Of a stretch of 47,428 bases of DNA, positions 9,817 through 18,542 are shown in pieces. The stretch is from Vitreoscilla sp. Its GTDB lineage: Bacteria; Pseudomonadota; Gammaproteobacteria; Burkholderiales; Burkholderiaceae_C. The stretch's first letter is position 1; every line of letters begins with the position of its first letter. The DNA is taken from contig JADMKA010000003.1 of the NCBI GenBank assembly GCA_018780145.1, positions 1 through 47,428 on the forward strand, in the 5' to 3' direction. The position numbers and the translations under genes are program-made. A model generated the notes under the pieces. The model searched no databases. It saw only the letters and a list, made by a program, of their open reading frames with translations, and was not told the origin of the DNA.

Positions 9817-10314
9817 TCAGACGCTGGTGCGCGGGCCGGTGGCGGCCAGCATGTGCAGCAGCTGTTGCGCCAGGTCGGCACGCATCTCGCGCACCAGCCC
9901 GGCCTCTTCGGCCTGCTTGGCCAGCGCGGCGGACTCGCTGTAGCTCATGTCGCGGGTCAGCTCCAGGCGCGTCTCGCCCAGCTGCGGGCTGCCGTCAGGC
10001 CGGTCCAGGCGGAACCGCAGCGTGACGCGCAGGCGGAACTCGCGCACCTGGCCGCCCGCGGTGGAGGCGGCGACGGTCTTGTCGAAGCGCTCCTCGATGG
10101 CCACCAGCACCATCTCGGCTTCGCCAGGCCCGGCCACGACCCTGACCTGCGAGGGCAGAGCCTGGCGCAGTGCCTCGGCCAGGGGCGAGCGGGGCTGGAA
10201 GCCGGTCAGCGCCAGGCGGCTGAACGGCAGGCGCTCGGGCCGGCGCAGCTCGAAACCGCAGCCGGCCACAGCGGCCGCGGCAAGGGCGAGCAGGGCGGTC
10301 CGGCGACGGGCCAC
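9817..10314 (-). CDS. lptE: LPS-assembly lipoprotein LptE
   Basis: Outer-membrane lipoprotein that plugs the LptD barrel and helps deliver lipopolysaccharide to the cell surface. 165 aa from a GTG at 10314, two bases after the leuS stop. The N-terminus has basic residues, an alanine/leucine-rich core and a lipobox ending in AVAGC (Cys19), followed by GFELRRPERLPFSRLALTG, the usual LptE opening. The conserved RLTRDMSYSESAALAKQAEE-like region is near residues 117-137. Its position between leuS and holA supports the call. A different start codon is possible because the frame is open through leuS. Confidence 0.93.
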   Translation of the reverse strand: MARRRTALLALAAAAVAGCGFELRRPERLPFSRLALTGFQPRSPLAEALRQALPSQVRVVAGPGEAEMVLVAIEERFDKTVAASTAGGQVREFRLRVTLRFRLDRPDGSPQLGETRLELTRDMSYSESAALAKQAEEAGLVREMRADLAQQLLHMLAATGPRTSV

Positions 10315-10316
10315 GC

Positions 10317-12953
10317 TCAGACCACCACGTTGACCAGCCGGCCGGGCACCACCACGATCTTCTTCGGTGGCTTGCCCTCGGAGAACTTGATGCAATCCGG
10401 GTGGGCCAGGGCGGCGGCCTCGATGGCCGCCTTGTCGGCCGCAGCCGGCACCTTGATCGCGCCGCGCAGCTTGCCGTTGACCTGCAGCACCAGCTCGATC
10501 TCGTCTTGCTGCAGCGCGGCCTCGTCGACGGCCGGCCAGGGGGCGTCCAGCAGTTCGCCCTGGGTGGCGGCGAAGCCCAGTTCGCCCCACAGCGCGTGGG
10601 TGATGTGCGGGCAGGCCGGGTAGAGCATGCGCAGCAGCACCGACAGGCCTTCGCGCAGCACGCCGGGATCGCCCGCGCCGTCGCGGCTGGCGTCCTCCAG
10701 CGCGTTCAGCAGCTTCATCGCGCCGGAGATCACGGTGTTGTATTGCAGGCGCTCGAAGTCGTGGCTGACCTGCTTGAGCACGAGGTGGATCTCGCGCCGC
10801 GTCGCCCTGGCGCTGTCGGTGGCGCCAGGCGTGCTCGCCGCGAGCACGCCGGCCTGGTGCCGCGCCGCGAAGGCCCACAGGCGGCGCAGGTAGCGGTGCG
10901 CGCCTTCGACACCGGCGTCGGACCACGCCGCGCTGTCCTGCGGCGGGCCGGCGAACATGGTGAACATGCGCGCGGTGTCGGCGCCGTAGCGCGCGATGAT
11001 GTCGCGCGGCTCGACCACGTTGTTCTTCGACTTCGACATCTTCTCGATGCCGCCCAGCGTGACGGGCTGGCCGTCCTCGCGCGCGGTGGCACCGACCGGG
11101 CGACCCTTGTCGTCGTGCCGGATCTCGACCTCGTTCGGGTAGAACCAGCGCTTCTTGCCTGACGCGTCCTCGCGGTAGAAGCACTCGTTGAGCAGCATGC
11201 CCTGGGTGAACAGGCGCGTGAAGGGTTCGTCGAAGTCGACCAGCTTCAGGTCGCGCATGACCTTGGTCCAGAAGCGCGCGTACAGCAGGTGCAGCACGGC
11301 GTGTTCGATGCCGCCGATGTACTGGTCCATCGGCATCCAGTACTTCGTGCCCGCGCCGACCATGGCCTCGTGGTTCGCTGGGTCGCAGTAGCGCATGTAG
11401 TACCAGGCGCTGTCGACGAAGGTGTCCATGGTGTCGGTCTCGCGCCGGGCCGGTTTGGCGCAGCGCGGGCAGGCGACCTTCAGGAAGGCCTCGCACTTGT
11501 TCAGCGGGTTGCCGCTGCCATCGGGGATCAGGTCCTCGGGCAGCACCACCGGCAGGTCCTTCTCCGGCACCGGCACCGCGCCGCAATCGTCGCAATGGAT
11601 GATGGGGATCGGCGTGCCCCAGTAGCGCTGGCGGCTGATGCCCCAGTCGCGCAGGCGCCAGGTGGTCTTCTTCTCGCCCAGGCCCTTGGCGGCAAGCTGC
11701 TCGGCCACCTTGCTCACCGCCGCCTGGTACGCGAGCCCATCGAGCAGGCCCGAGTTCACGCAGACCGCGCGCTGCTTGTCGGCATACCACTCGGCCCAGG
11801 CGTCGGTGGAATAGGTCTCGCCCTCGACCGCGACGACCTGCTGGATGGCCAGGCCGTACTTCTTCGCGAAGGCGAAATCGCGCTCGTCGTGCGCCGGCAC
11901 ACCCATCACCGCGCCATCGCCATAACCCATCAGCACGTAGTTGCCGACCCAGACCTCGACCGGCGCGCCGGTGAGCGGGTGCATCACGACCAGGCCGGTC
12001 GGCCGGCCTTCCTTCTCTCGCAATGCCAGCTCGGCCTCGGTGGTGCCGCCCTTCTTGCATTCCTCGACGAAGGCCGCCAGTTCGGCGTTGCCGCGCGCGG
12101 CATGCTCGGCCAGCGGGTGCTCGGGTGCCACGGCGCAGAAGGTGACGCCCATGATGGTGTCGGCACGCGTGGTGAAGACGTACATGCGCCCGTCACCGAT
12201 CAGCGCGCCCGACGCGTCGCGGATGTCATGCGGGAACGCGAAGCGCACGCCCTCGCTCTTGCCGATCCAGTGTTCCTGCATCAGGCGCACGCGCTCGGGC
12301 CAGCCGGCCAGGAAGTTCGGTGCCGAGGGCTCGGTGACGTTGGCCAGCAGCTCGTCGGCGTACTGGGTGATGGCCAGGTAGTAGCCGGGGATCTCGCGCT
12401 TTTCCACCAGCGCGCCCGAGCGCCAGCCGCGCCCGTCGACCACCTGCTCGTTGGCCAGCACGGTCTGGTCGACCGGGTCCCAGTTGACGACCTGGGTCCT
12501 GCGGTAGGCGATGCCCTTGTCGAGCATCTGCAGGAACATCCACTGGTTCCATTTGTAGTAGCTGGCGTCGCAGGTGGCGACCTCACGGCTCCAGTCGAAG
12601 CCCAGGCCCAGCGGCTGCATCTGCGACTTCATGTCGGCGATGTTCTCGCGCGTCCATTGCGCCGGCGCCACCTTCTTGTCGATGGCGGCGTTCTCGGCCG
12701 GCAGGCCGAAGGCGTCCCAGCCCATGGGCATCAGCACGTTGAAGCCCTTCATGCGCAATTGGCGCGCCATCATGTCGTTGATGGTGTAGTTGCGCACATG
12801 GCCCATGTGCAGCTTGCCCGAGGGGTAGGGCAGCATCGAGCAGGCGTAGAACTTCGGCTTGCCTGCGTCTTCGGAGACGCGGTAGGCGTCGGTGGCGTTC
12901 CAGTGGGCCTGGGCTGCGCTCTCGACCTCGGCGGGGACGTATTTTTCGTTCAT
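10317..12953 (-). CDS. leuS: Leucyl-tRNA synthetase
   Basis: Charges tRNA-Leu with leucine in the cytosol. 878 aa, normal length for a bacterial class Ia enzyme with an inserted editing domain. The HIGH-type motif is HMGH (49-52) and the KMSKS loop is at 638-642 (followed by KNNVVEP). The start ATG at 12953 gives the standard N-terminus [18 protein letters not shown]. It heads the leuS-lptE-holA run. A perfect 11-bp inverted repeat lies 27-70 bases upstream, between this gene and exbD. Confidence 0.99.
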   Translation of the reverse strand: MNEKYVPAEVESAAQAHWNATDAYRVSEDAGKPKFYACSMLPYPSGKLHMGHVRNYTINDMMARQLRMKGFNVLMPMGWDAFGLPAENAAIDKKVAPAQWTRENIADMKSQMQPLGLGFDWSREVATCDASYYKWNQWMFLQMLDKGIAYRRTQVVNWDPVDQTVLANEQVVDGRGWRSGALVEKREIPGYYLAITQYADELLANVTEPSAPNFLAGWPERVRLMQEHWIGKSEGVRFAFPHDIRDASGALIGDGRMYVFTTRADTIMGVTFCAVAPEHPLAEHAARGNAELAAFVEECKKGGTTEAELALREKEGRPTGLVVMHPLTGAPVEVWVGNYVLMGYGDGAVMGVPAHDERDFAFAKKYGLAIQQVVAVEGETYSTDAWAEWYADKQRAVCVNSGLLDGLAYQAAVSKVAEQLAAKGLGEKKTTWRLRDWGISRQRYWGTPIPIIHCDDCGAVPVPEKDLPVVLPEDLIPDGSGNPLNKCEAFLKVACPRCAKPARRETDTMDTFVDSAWYYMRYCDPANHEAMVGAGTKYWMPMDQYIGGIEHAVLHLLYARFWTKVMRDLKLVDFDEPFTRLFTQGMLLNECFYREDASGKKRWFYPNEVEIRHDDKGRPVGATAREDGQPVTLGGIEKMSKSKNNVVEPRDIIARYGADTARMFTMFAGPPQDSAAWSDAGVEGAHRYLRRLWAFAARHQAGVLAASTPGATDSARATRREIHLVLKQVSHDFERLQYNTVISGAMKLLNALEDASRDGAGDPGVLREGLSVLLRMLYPACPHITHALWGELGFAATQGELLDAPWPAVDEAALQQDEIELVLQVNGKLRGAIKVPAAADKAAIEAAALAHPDCIKFSEGKPPKKIVVVPGRLVNVVV

Positions 12954-12979
12954 CCGCCCGATTGTAAGGACGGGGGTTC

Positions 12980-13023
12980 CTAGGAGGCTGTCAGGCCCGA
13001 CCCACAGCCCGGCAGCCTCCTAG
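12980..13023 (-). terminator. Inverted repeat at the end of exbD, possible terminator
   Basis: The arms CTAGGAGGCTG (12980-12990) and CAGCCTCCTAG (13013-13023) pair perfectly over 11 bp around a 22-nt loop. The exbD stop codon lies inside one arm. No run of T follows on the minus strand, so simple intrinsic termination is uncertain; it could equally be a processing or anti-decay hairpin in front of leuS. Confidence 0.45.
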
Positions 13024-13457
13024 CCTGGCGAGCTGGCGGCGCCCTGCGGCCCCGCGGTGATGAAGCCGATGCGCGACAGGCCCGCCTCCTGCATCAGCCC
13101 GATCAGCTCCGCCACGCGCCCGTAGGCCACCGCGGCGTCAGCGCGCAGCTGCACCTCGGTGGCCGGGTCGCGGCCGGCGGCGCGCTCGGCCTGCTCGCGC
13201 AGATCCTTCATCGAGGTGGGCAGGTCACCCAGGTAGAGCTGGCCGGCGGCGTCCACGGACACCGCCAGGAAGACCGGGTTCTCGCTGGAGCGGCTGCCCT
13301 CGGCCTTGGGCAGGTCCAGCCGCAGGCTGCTGCTCATCAGGGGCGCGGTGATGATGAAGATCACCAGCAGCACCAGCATCACGTCGATCAGCGGCGTCAT
13401 GTTGATGTCGCTCATCGGTTGCGGCGCGCGGGCCCGCTCGAGGCGGCCGAAGGCCAT
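13020..13457 (-). CDS. exbD: ExbD/TolR-family biopolymer transport protein
   Basis: Inner-membrane partner of an ExbB/TolQ proton channel, using the proton gradient to drive TonB- or Tol-type work on the outer membrane. 145 aa with one membrane segment, VMLVLLVIFIITAPLM (about 27-42), preceded by MSDINMTPLIDV, which holds the essential membrane aspartate (Asp25). The periplasmic part has the usual REQAERAAGRDPATEVQLRAD pattern, interrupted by no obvious defect. It follows exbB with a gap of 48 nt. No tonB, tolA or tolB is next to it, so ExbD and TolR cannot be separated with certainty. Confidence 0.92.
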   Translation of the reverse strand: MAFGRLERARAPQPMSDINMTPLIDVMLVLLVIFIITAPLMSSSLRLDLPKAEGSRSSENPVFLAVSVDAAGQLYLGDLPTSMKDLREQAERAAGRDPATEVQLRADAAVAYGRVAELIGLMQEAGLSRIGFITAGPQGAASSPG

Positions 13458-13505
13458 GTCAGCTGCACTCCCGCAGGGCAGCGACCGGGAGGGAGCGTGG
13501 GGGCA

Positions 13506-14150
13506 TCAATGACTCGCGATCTCGCGCAGGTCGTGCGCGAAGCCTTCGAGATCGGCCTCGCAGGCGCCGATCCACTTGCCGAACACGTTGTAGGCCAGCA
13601 CCGCGGGGATGGCCACCGCCAGGCCGGCGGCCGTCATCACCAGGGCCTCGCCGACCGGGCCGGCGACCTTCTCGATCGTGATGCCGCCGGCGGTGGCGAT
13701 GCCCAGCAGCGCGTGGTAGATGCCCCAGACCGTGCCGAACAGGCCGACGAACGGGGCCGTGGCACCGACCGAGGCGAGGAAGACCTGGCCCATCTGCAGG
13801 TGCGCCAGGCCGCCATGCAGGGCGTCGCGCAGGCGGCGGGTCAGTTGCGACTCGACGGCGCCATGGCTTTGCAGCGTGCCGGCATCGGGTTGGGTGAAGG
13901 CGGCGTCCACCAGGGGAACGAGCACCCCCTCGCGGTCCAGCGTGGCCAGGCGGGCACGGGCGGCGGCGCGGTCGGGTGCGTTCCAGAAGGCGTCGACGCC
14001 TCGCCGCAGGTCGCTCACCGCACGCCGCAGCACCCAGCCCTTCCAGATGATCAGCACCCAGGCGCCGATCGACATCAGCAGCAGCAGCAGCGCCACCGCG
14101 CGGCCGATGGCGTCGGCCTGGAACCAGAAGCCCTGGAAGCCTTCCATCAT
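13506..14150 (-). CDS. exbB: MotA/TolQ/ExbB-family proton channel protein
   Basis: Inner-membrane channel subunit that works with the ExbD/TolR protein encoded downstream. 214 aa with three membrane segments: about 13-32, then about 118-140 ([21 protein letters not shown]) and about 155-180 ([23 protein letters not shown]). Both the GLFGTVWG and the [15 protein letters not shown] motifs are diagnostic. The start ATG overlaps the dapB stop by 4 nt (ATGA); a second ATG follows immediately. Clustering with dapB and bamE puts it in an envelope/housekeeping operon. Confidence 0.94.
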   Translation of the reverse strand: MMEGFQGFWFQADAIGRAVALLLLLMSIGAWVLIIWKGWVLRRAVSDLRRGVDAFWNAPDRAAARARLATLDREGVLVPLVDAAFTQPDAGTLQSHGAVESQLTRRLRDALHGGLAHLQMGQVFLASVGATAPFVGLFGTVWGIYHALLGIATAGGITIEKVAGPVGEALVMTAAGLAVAIPAVLAYNVFGKWIGACEADLEGFAHDLREIASH

Positions 14151-14947
14151 TCGAACCCGAGAACCTGGGCCATCGTGAACAGGCCGGCGCCTCGCCCGGC
14201 CAGGAAGCGCGCGGCACGCAGGCTGCCCTGGGCGTAGCCGATGCGGCTGCTGGCCTTGTGGCTGATTTCGATGCGCTCGCCGGTACCGCAGAACATCACG
14301 GTGTGGTCGCCGACGATGTCGCCGCCCCGCACGGTGGCGAAGCCGATGGTGCTGGGGTCGCGCTCGCCGGTCACGCCTTCACGGCCGTAGACGGCACAGG
14401 CCCGCAGATCGCGGCCGAGCGCGCTCGCCACGGTCTCGCCCATCGCCAGCGCGGTGCCGCTGGGAGCGTCGACCTTGTGGCGGTGGTGGGCCTCGACGAT
14501 CTCGATGTCGTAGCCCTCGTTCAGGGCCCGCGCCGCCATGTCCAGCAGGCGCAGCACCACGTTCACGCCGACGCTCATGTTGGGCGCCATCACGATGCCG
14601 ATCTCGGCGGCCGCCGCAGCCACCTCGGCCTTGCCGGCCTCGCTGAATCCGGTGGTGCCGATGACCATGCCCACGCCTTGCCGGCGGCAGGCGGCCAGGT
14701 GGGCGAGCGTGCCTTCGGGGCGGGTGAAGTCGATCAGCACGTCCGCGCCGGCCAGGCCGTGCGCGATGTCGTCGGTCACCAGCACACCGCTGGCCTGACC
14801 CAACCAGGCGGTGGCGTCCTGCCCCAGGCCGGGGCTGCCGGGGCGGTCGAGGGCGCCGGCGAGCGTGCAATCCGGCGCCAGTTGCACCGCTTCGATCAGC
14901 ATGCGGCCCATGCGGCCGCTGGCGCCGGCAACCGCCACCCGGGTCAT
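14147..14947 (-). CDS. dapB: 4-hydroxy-tetrahydrodipicolinate reductase
   Basis: NAD(P)H-dependent step of the diaminopimelate/lysine pathway, needed for peptidoglycan and lysine. 266 aa. The N-terminal nucleotide site is [18 protein letters not shown] (4-21). The signature [17 protein letters not shown], near 153-169, contains the catalytic His pair and Lys. [10 protein letters not shown] near 96 is also typical. The start overlaps bamE by 4 nt and the stop overlaps exbB by 4 nt, so bamE-dapB-exbB(-exbD) are probably one transcript. Confidence 0.98.
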   Translation of the reverse strand: MTRVAVAGASGRMGRMLIEAVQLAPDCTLAGALDRPGSPGLGQDATAWLGQASGVLVTDDIAHGLAGADVLIDFTRPEGTLAHLAACRRQGVGMVIGTTGFSEAGKAEVAAAAAEIGIVMAPNMSVGVNVVLRLLDMAARALNEGYDIEIVEAHHRHKVDAPSGTALAMGETVASALGRDLRACAVYGREGVTGERDPSTIGFATVRGGDIVGDHTVMFCGTGERIEISHKASSRIGYAQGSLRAARFLAGRGAGLFTMAQVLGFE

Positions 14948-15495
14948 TGGGGCTCCAGCGGTGGGTAAGGGCGCACGGCACCCAGCGGCAGGTTGGTCGC
15001 TTCCGTGGCCGCGACCTTGGCCGGCGGCGGCAGTGCCTGACGCTCCTCGGGGGTCAACTCCAGCTTGGGTTCCTTGTCGGTGCTGGCCGGGCGGCTGATC
15101 GAGGCGACGAACTCGCGCTCGGAGGGCAGCTCCGGCGCCTCGACCGACTTGACGACATCACCCTCGAACAACACCACCACCGAGCGCTGCTGCGGCTCGG
15201 TGCCCGGGCGGCGAATCAGGAACACGTAGTCCCAGCGCTGGGCGTGGAACGGGTCGGCGACCAGCGGCGAGCCCAGCACGTCGCGCACGCGGGTGCGCGG
15301 CAGCCCGGGCTTGATGGCGGCGATCTGCTCGCGCGTCACCACGTTGCCCTGCACCACCTCCACCCGGTAGGGCGTGATGATGCTGGTGAGGCCATCGCTC
15401 ATCGCGGTGGTGACAGTGTTGCAGCCGGCGATGCTGCCTAGGCCGGCCAACAACAGAGCGGCGGGCACGAGGCGGAGTCGGAGGATCTGGGGCAT
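14944..15495 (-). CDS. bamE: Outer-membrane assembly lipoprotein BamE (SmpA/OmlA)
   Basis: Small lipoprotein of the BAM complex that inserts beta-barrel proteins into the outer membrane. 183 aa with a signal peptide and lipobox ending GSIAGC (Cys25). The SmpA/OmlA core shows [20 protein letters not shown], the [22 protein letters not shown] turn and RWDYVF. It has a longer, proline-rich C-terminal tail than E. coli BamE (113 aa), usual in betaproteobacteria. It is divergent from fur, a long-known arrangement (omlA-fur), and overlaps dapB by 4 nt. Confidence 0.96.
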   Translation of the reverse strand: MPQILRLRLVPAALLLAGLGSIAGCNTVTTAMSDGLTSIITPYRVEVVQGNVVTREQIAAIKPGLPRTRVRDVLGSPLVADPFHAQRWDYVFLIRRPGTEPQQRSVVVLFEGDVVKSVEAPELPSEREFVASISRPASTDKEPKLELTPEERQALPPPAKVAATEATNLPLGAVRPYPPLEPQ

Positions 15496-15533
15496 GTCGG
15501 CGGGCGTGTCTTCAAGGGCGCGAAACGCGCAGG

Positions 15534-15549
15534 GCCAGCCGGGGCTGGC
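15534..15549. promoter_or_regulatory. Palindrome in the bamE-fur intergenic region
   Basis: GCCAGCC and GGCTGGC form a perfect 7-bp inverted repeat with a 2-bp spacer, in the 111-nt divergent region. It sits immediately next to a TATGAT hexamer (15550-15555) that could be the fur -10. It is placed where an operator for either gene could act; no known factor is assigned and GC-rich chance repeats are common in this genome. Confidence 0.3.
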
Positions 15550-15606
15550 TATGATGCGACGATTCTAGCGGCCCGACCGGCCGCGTCAGCGCGCGAGAGC
15601 CGGACC

Positions 15607-16071
15607 ATGCCCACCCATGTCGATGAACTCAAGAGCAGCGGCCTGAAGGCCACGTTGCCGCGCCTTCGCATCCTCGAGATCTTCCAGAAGACCCAGCTTC
15701 GCCACATGACGGCCGAGGACGTGTTCAAGGCCCTGCTGGTCGAGGGCTCCGACATCGGCCTGGCGACGGTCTACCGGGTGCTGATGCAGTTCGAGCAGGC
15801 GGGTATCCTGTCGCGCAGCCACTTCGAGTCGGGCAAGTCGGTCTTCGAGCTGAACGAGGGCCAGCACCATGACCACCTGGTGTGCCTGACCTGCGGCCGC
15901 GTCGAGGAGTTCTTCGACCCGGAGATCGAATCCCGCCAACGGGCCGTGGCCCAGGCCAAGGGCTTCGACCTGCACGAGCACACGCTGGCGCTGTACGCGG
16001 TCTGCAACAAGCCCAACTGCGAGCACCGGCCCGCGCCAGGCCAGCGCAGCGGCCACACGCCGGCCGGTTAG
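15607..16071 (+). CDS. fur: Ferric uptake regulator
   Basis: Iron-responsive repressor that binds DNA as a metal-loaded dimer. 154 aa. The winged-helix part includes [16 protein letters not shown] and [18 protein letters not shown] (about 55-72). The metal region has [18 protein letters not shown] (about 85-102), and the structural zinc cysteines are visible as CLTC and CNKPNC. Transcribed away from bamE with only 111 nt between the starts. The C-terminal tail after CEHRP is short and variable, as in other betaproteobacterial Fur proteins. Confidence 0.98.
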   Translation: MPTHVDELKSSGLKATLPRLRILEIFQKTQLRHMTAEDVFKALLVEGSDIGLATVYRVLMQFEQAGILSRSHFESGKSVFELNEGQHHDHLVCLTCGRVEEFFDPEIESRQRAVAQAKGFDLHEHTLALYAVCNKPNCEHRPAPGQRSGHTPAG

Positions 16072-16091
16072 CTTGGCACCGGGTGCCCCAT

Positions 16092-17048
16092 CTAGGGCTC
16101 GCGGATCGAATCCATGGCCGCCTGGTGGCGGGCGATGAACTCCTGGTAGGTGTCGATACCGCGCAGCTGCAGGATGGTGTTGCGCACGGCCGCTTCCACG
16201 AGCACCGCGAGGTTGCGGCCGGCGTCCACGGCGATCACCACCTTGCGGATGGGGATTTCCAGGATTTCCTCGTACAAGGGCTCGTAGGGCAGGCGCTCGA
16301 ACTCGCGCTCCATGGTCTCCTTGCGGACCAGGTGGACGATGAGCTTCAGGCGCATCTTCCGCCGCACGGCGGTCTCGCCGAAGATCGCCTTGATGTCCAG
16401 CAGGCCGATGCCCCGCACCTCCAGCAGGTTCATCAGCAGGTCGGGGCAGCGGCCCTCGAGGGTGCTTTGCGAAACACGGTACAGGTCCACCGCGTCGTCG
16501 GCCACCAGGCCGTGGCCGCGCGAGATCAGCTCCAGGCCCAGTTCGCTCTTGCCCAGGCCGGATTCGCCGGTCAGCAGCACGCCCAGGCCAAGGATGTCCA
16601 TGAAGACACCATGGCGGGTCGTGCGTTCGGCGAACAACTGGCTCAGGTAGGAGCGCACCACGTCGATCACGTGGCCGGCCGACGACGAGGTGATGAACAG
16701 CGGGATCTCGGCGCGGTCGCACATCGCCACCAGACGGTCCGGCGCGCGCTGGTCGTCGGCGACGATGATCACCGGCGGCTCCAGCGTCACGATCCGCTGG
16801 ATGCGGCGTTCCAGCACCTCCACCGGCGCATCGGCCAGGTAGGCCACCTCACGGCGGCCGACCAACTGCACCCGGTAGGGGTGGATGTAGTTCAGGTAGC
16901 CGACCAGGTCGGCGGCCGAGCGCGCGTCGCGCACGGCAGCTTCGTCGAAGCGTCGCTCCGGATGGGCATGGCCGGCAATCCACTCCCAGTGCAGGGAGGG
17001 CTGGTGTTCCTCGAACAGCGCCTCGGCGCTGATGGAGATCGGTTTCAC
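16092..17048 (-). CDS. hprK: HPr kinase/phosphorylase
   Basis: Bifunctional enzyme that phosphorylates and dephosphorylates HPr or an HPr-like protein, part of the nitrogen-related PTS in betaproteobacteria. 318 aa. The P loop is GESGLGKS (161-168), with the upstream [15 protein letters not shown] segment (about 145-159) and the family signature [12 protein letters not shown] (208-219). It lies 25 nt downstream of ptsN, the expected pairing, and probably shares its transcript. The HPr substrate gene is not in the window. Confidence 0.97.
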   Translation of the reverse strand: MKPISISAEALFEEHQPSLHWEWIAGHAHPERRFDEAAVRDARSAADLVGYLNYIHPYRVQLVGRREVAYLADAPVEVLERRIQRIVTLEPPVIIVADDQRAPDRLVAMCDRAEIPLFITSSSAGHVIDVVRSYLSQLFAERTTRHGVFMDILGLGVLLTGESGLGKSELGLELISRGHGLVADDAVDLYRVSQSTLEGRCPDLLMNLLEVRGIGLLDIKAIFGETAVRRKMRLKLIVHLVRKETMEREFERLPYEPLYEEILEIPIRKVVIAVDAGRNLAVLVEAAVRNTILQLRGIDTYQEFIARHQAAMDSIREP

Positions 17049-17073
17049 GAAGCAGGGCCGCTGGCAGGGACCG

Positions 17074-17544
17074 CTAGGCCACCGACTTCAGCGGTTCCCA
17101 GTCGGCGATCAGGCGGTGCACGGTGGCGGCGTCGGGCGCGGCCTTGAGCTTCTCGCGCAGGTCGCGGTCGGACAGCAACTCGGCGATCTCCGACAGGATT
17201 TCGAGGTGGCGCTGGGTGGCCGCCTCGGGAACCAGCAGAAAGATCAGCAGGCTCACGGCCTCGTCGTCCGGGGCGTCGAAGGGGATCGCGTCCTGTACCC
17301 GCAGCACCGCGGCCAGCGGGTTCTTCAGGCCCTTGACGCGGCCATGCGGCACGGCCACGCCGTGTCCGAGCCCCGTCGAGCCCAGGCGTTCGCGGGCGAA
17401 CAGGTTGTCGGTGACGGTGGCGCGGGCAATGGCATGCTGGTTTTCGAACAGCAGGCCGGCGTGCTCGAAAGCACGCTTCTTGCTGGTGGCATCCACGCCC
17501 ACGAGCACGTTTTCCACGGGCAAGATGGCGGCAAGGCGGTTCAT
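17074..17544 (-). CDS. ptsN: PTS IIA-Ntr regulatory protein
   Basis: Phospho-acceptor of the nitrogen PTS, a regulator of potassium, nitrogen and stress functions rather than a sugar carrier. 156 aa from the ATG at 17544, preceded by GAAAGAG. The active-site His67 is in [11 protein letters not shown]. An in-frame TTG at 17565 would add 7 residues but has no Shine-Dalgarno sequence. Transcribed with hprK. Upstream on the minus strand is a perfect TATAAT -10 (17621-17626). Confidence 0.96.
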   Translation of the reverse strand: MNRLAAILPVENVLVGVDATSKKRAFEHAGLLFENQHAIARATVTDNLFARERLGSTGLGHGVAVPHGRVKGLKNPLAAVLRVQDAIPFDAPDDEAVSLLIFLLVPEAATQRHLEILSEIAELLSDRDLREKLKAAPDAATVHRLIADWEPLKSVA

Positions 17545-17620
17545 GAACGGCTCTTTCGACAACAACGGGCGGTGATGCTTGTCTTATCGGCCGGTGATCC
17601 CTCCGGCTTCAAGGCTGCGG

Positions 17621-17649
17621 ATTATAGAAATCCGGGCACTTCGCAACAC
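17621..17649 (-). promoter_or_regulatory. Putative sigma-70 promoter of ptsN-hprK
   Basis: On the minus strand TATAAT (17621-17626) is a perfect -10. The hexamer at 17-nt spacing is GTGTTG (17644-17649), a poor -35, which fits an activator-dependent promoter. The expected start is near 17614, about 70 nt upstream of the ptsN ATG. Confidence 0.5.
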
Positions 17650-17669
17650 TTGAACGGGGCCTCCGATGA

Positions 17670-17683
17670 GACGGTTGACCGTC
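17670..17683. promoter_or_regulatory. Inverted repeat upstream of the ptsN promoter
   Basis: GACGGT and ACCGTC are perfect arms around a 2-bp spacer. The centre is about 62 bp upstream of the predicted ptsN start, a position often used by activators. A second palindrome, GTTGCAAC, lies at 17692-17699. The binding protein is unknown. Confidence 0.35.
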
Positions 17684-17756
17684 AATGCTGCGTTGCAACA
17701 ACAGTCTAGCGATTTCGCCGCCCAGCGGGCGTGACTTCTTCCTCAACAAATGACAA

Positions 17757-17774
17757 GGCGGCCCGCAGGCCGCC
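17757..17774 (-). terminator. Intrinsic terminator of hpf
   Basis: On the minus strand GGCGGCC-TGCG-GGCCGCC forms a 7-bp GC stem with a 4-nt loop, followed by TTGTCATTTGTT. It begins 24 nt after the hpf stop, and separates hpf from ptsN transcription. Confidence 0.7.
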
Positions 17775-17797
17775 TCCGGGTCGACGGATGTCGCGAG

Positions 17798-18136
17798 TCA
17801 GGCGCTGGCGCTTTGGCGCTTGGCCGATTCGTGGTGGTGGTCCTGCAGCCGGTCCTTGTGGCGGCAGACCTGGCGGTCCAGCTTGTCCATCAGTTGATCG
17901 ATCGCGGCATACAGGTCCTCGTGGGACTGCTCGACGAAGATGTCCTTGCCCTTCACGTGCAAGGTCACCTCGGCCTTCTGTCGTCGTTCCTTTTCCTTCA
18001 ACTTCTCCACCGTCAGCAGCACGTTCACATCCACCACCTGGTCGAAATGGCGCGTGATGCGCTCCAGCTTTGTGAGCACATACTCTCGCAGAGCAGGTGT
18101 CACTTCCAGGTGGTGTCCGCTGATCGTCAAGTTCAT
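17798..18136 (-). CDS. hpf: Ribosome hibernation promoting factor
   Basis: Binds the 30S subunit in slow growth or stress and helps form inactive 70S/100S ribosomes. 112 aa, so a short-type HPF/RaiA without the long-form dimerisation domain. The family fold is visible as [53 protein letters not shown] and [18 protein letters not shown]; the tail is His- and Ser-rich. The ATG at 18136 is preceded by a strong GGAGG. The frame stays open upstream to 18721, but that part has no family similarity. It is usually beside rpoN in this group; here the neighbour is a divergent corA. Confidence 0.95.
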   Translation of the reverse strand: MNLTISGHHLEVTPALREYVLTKLERITRHFDQVVDVNVLLTVEKLKEKERRQKAEVTLHVKGKDIFVEQSHEDLYAAIDQLMDKLDRQVCRHKDRLQDHHHESAKRQSASA

Positions 18137-18307
18137 CGAGGCCTCCTCGCCATGGGACGGGTTACGCACCGGGCCAGCCCGGGCGGGCTGGGTTTCGTGA
18201 CGCCAAGATGACGCCACCGGTCCGGACCAGTGTGCGCCCGCCCCCCGCCTTTGACAAGGACGAGGGGCATCGCGAAGGCCGGTTAGACTGCGTTGTTTCG
18301 GGCAGTT

Positions 18308-18328
18308 TTGCGCACTGTCAGTGCGCAA
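18308..18328. promoter_or_regulatory. Perfect palindrome, candidate operator of corA (and perhaps hpf)
   Basis: The arms TTGCGCACTG (18308-18317) and CAGTGCGCAA (18319-18328) are perfectly complementary around one base. The length and odd symmetry are typical of a dimeric-repressor site. It covers the predicted corA -35. I cannot assign a regulator. Confidence 0.55.
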
Positions 18329-18343
18329 TCGTTGGACGATAAT
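18315..18343 (+). promoter_or_regulatory. Putative corA promoter
   Basis: CTGTCA (18315-18320, 4/6 match to the -35) and GATAAT (18338-18343, 5/6 match to the -10) are separated by 17 nt. The transcript would start near 18350, giving a leader of about 190 nt before the corA ATG. Confidence 0.5.
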
Positions 18344-18390
18344 CCGCCCGTTTTGGCCCACGAAAGCATCCACTTGGACATCACCCCCCC

Positions 18391-18476
18391 TCGGTGACCG
18401 TCCGCTCCAGCCCGCCGGATCGACGCCCCCAGCCGGGGCCTCGTGGTGAGCGCCCGGGGTGAGACGGTGACGCCGA
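18391..18476 (+). ncRNA. Structured 5' leader of corA (candidate cis-regulatory RNA)
   Basis: TCGG plus ACCGTC (18391-18394, 18397-18402) can pair with GACGGT plus CCGA (18463-18468, 18473-18476), closing a long arm. Inside it GCCCC (18425-18429) pairs with GGGGC (18435-18439). The leader sits before a magnesium transporter gene, so metal sensing is plausible, but I could not match it to the M-box, the manganese riboswitch or other named classes. GC-rich DNA folds easily by chance. Confidence 0.3.
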
Positions 18477-18542
18477 CCACCCCCGCCCGATGAATGGGCC
18501 GGGCGCCGAAACGAGCGGCCCGTGCCCTGCTGGAAGCACCGC

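Larger units (their letters stand above)
18137..18542. other. 406-nt divergent intergenic region between hpf and corA
   Basis: No credible protein gene is seen here. It holds, from left to right: the hpf ribosome-binding site and a 7-bp hairpin (18174-18191) in the hpf leader; a perfect 10-1-10 palindrome (18308-18328); a sigma-70-like corA promoter whose -35 falls inside that palindrome; and a GC-rich stretch (18391-18476) able to fold in the corA leader RNA. A 29-codon ORF from 18490 overlaps the corA start and is probably chance. Confidence 0.7.

Noticed and set aside
8887-10623. 578-aa plus-strand frame across holA, lptE and leuS
   Set aside because: Runs through three certain minus-strand genes and has shadow composition.
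12954-13019. T-box or other amino-acid leader before leuS
   Set aside because: T-boxes are not expected in proteobacteria, the gap is only 66 nt, and no specifier stem is seen beyond the simple repeat.
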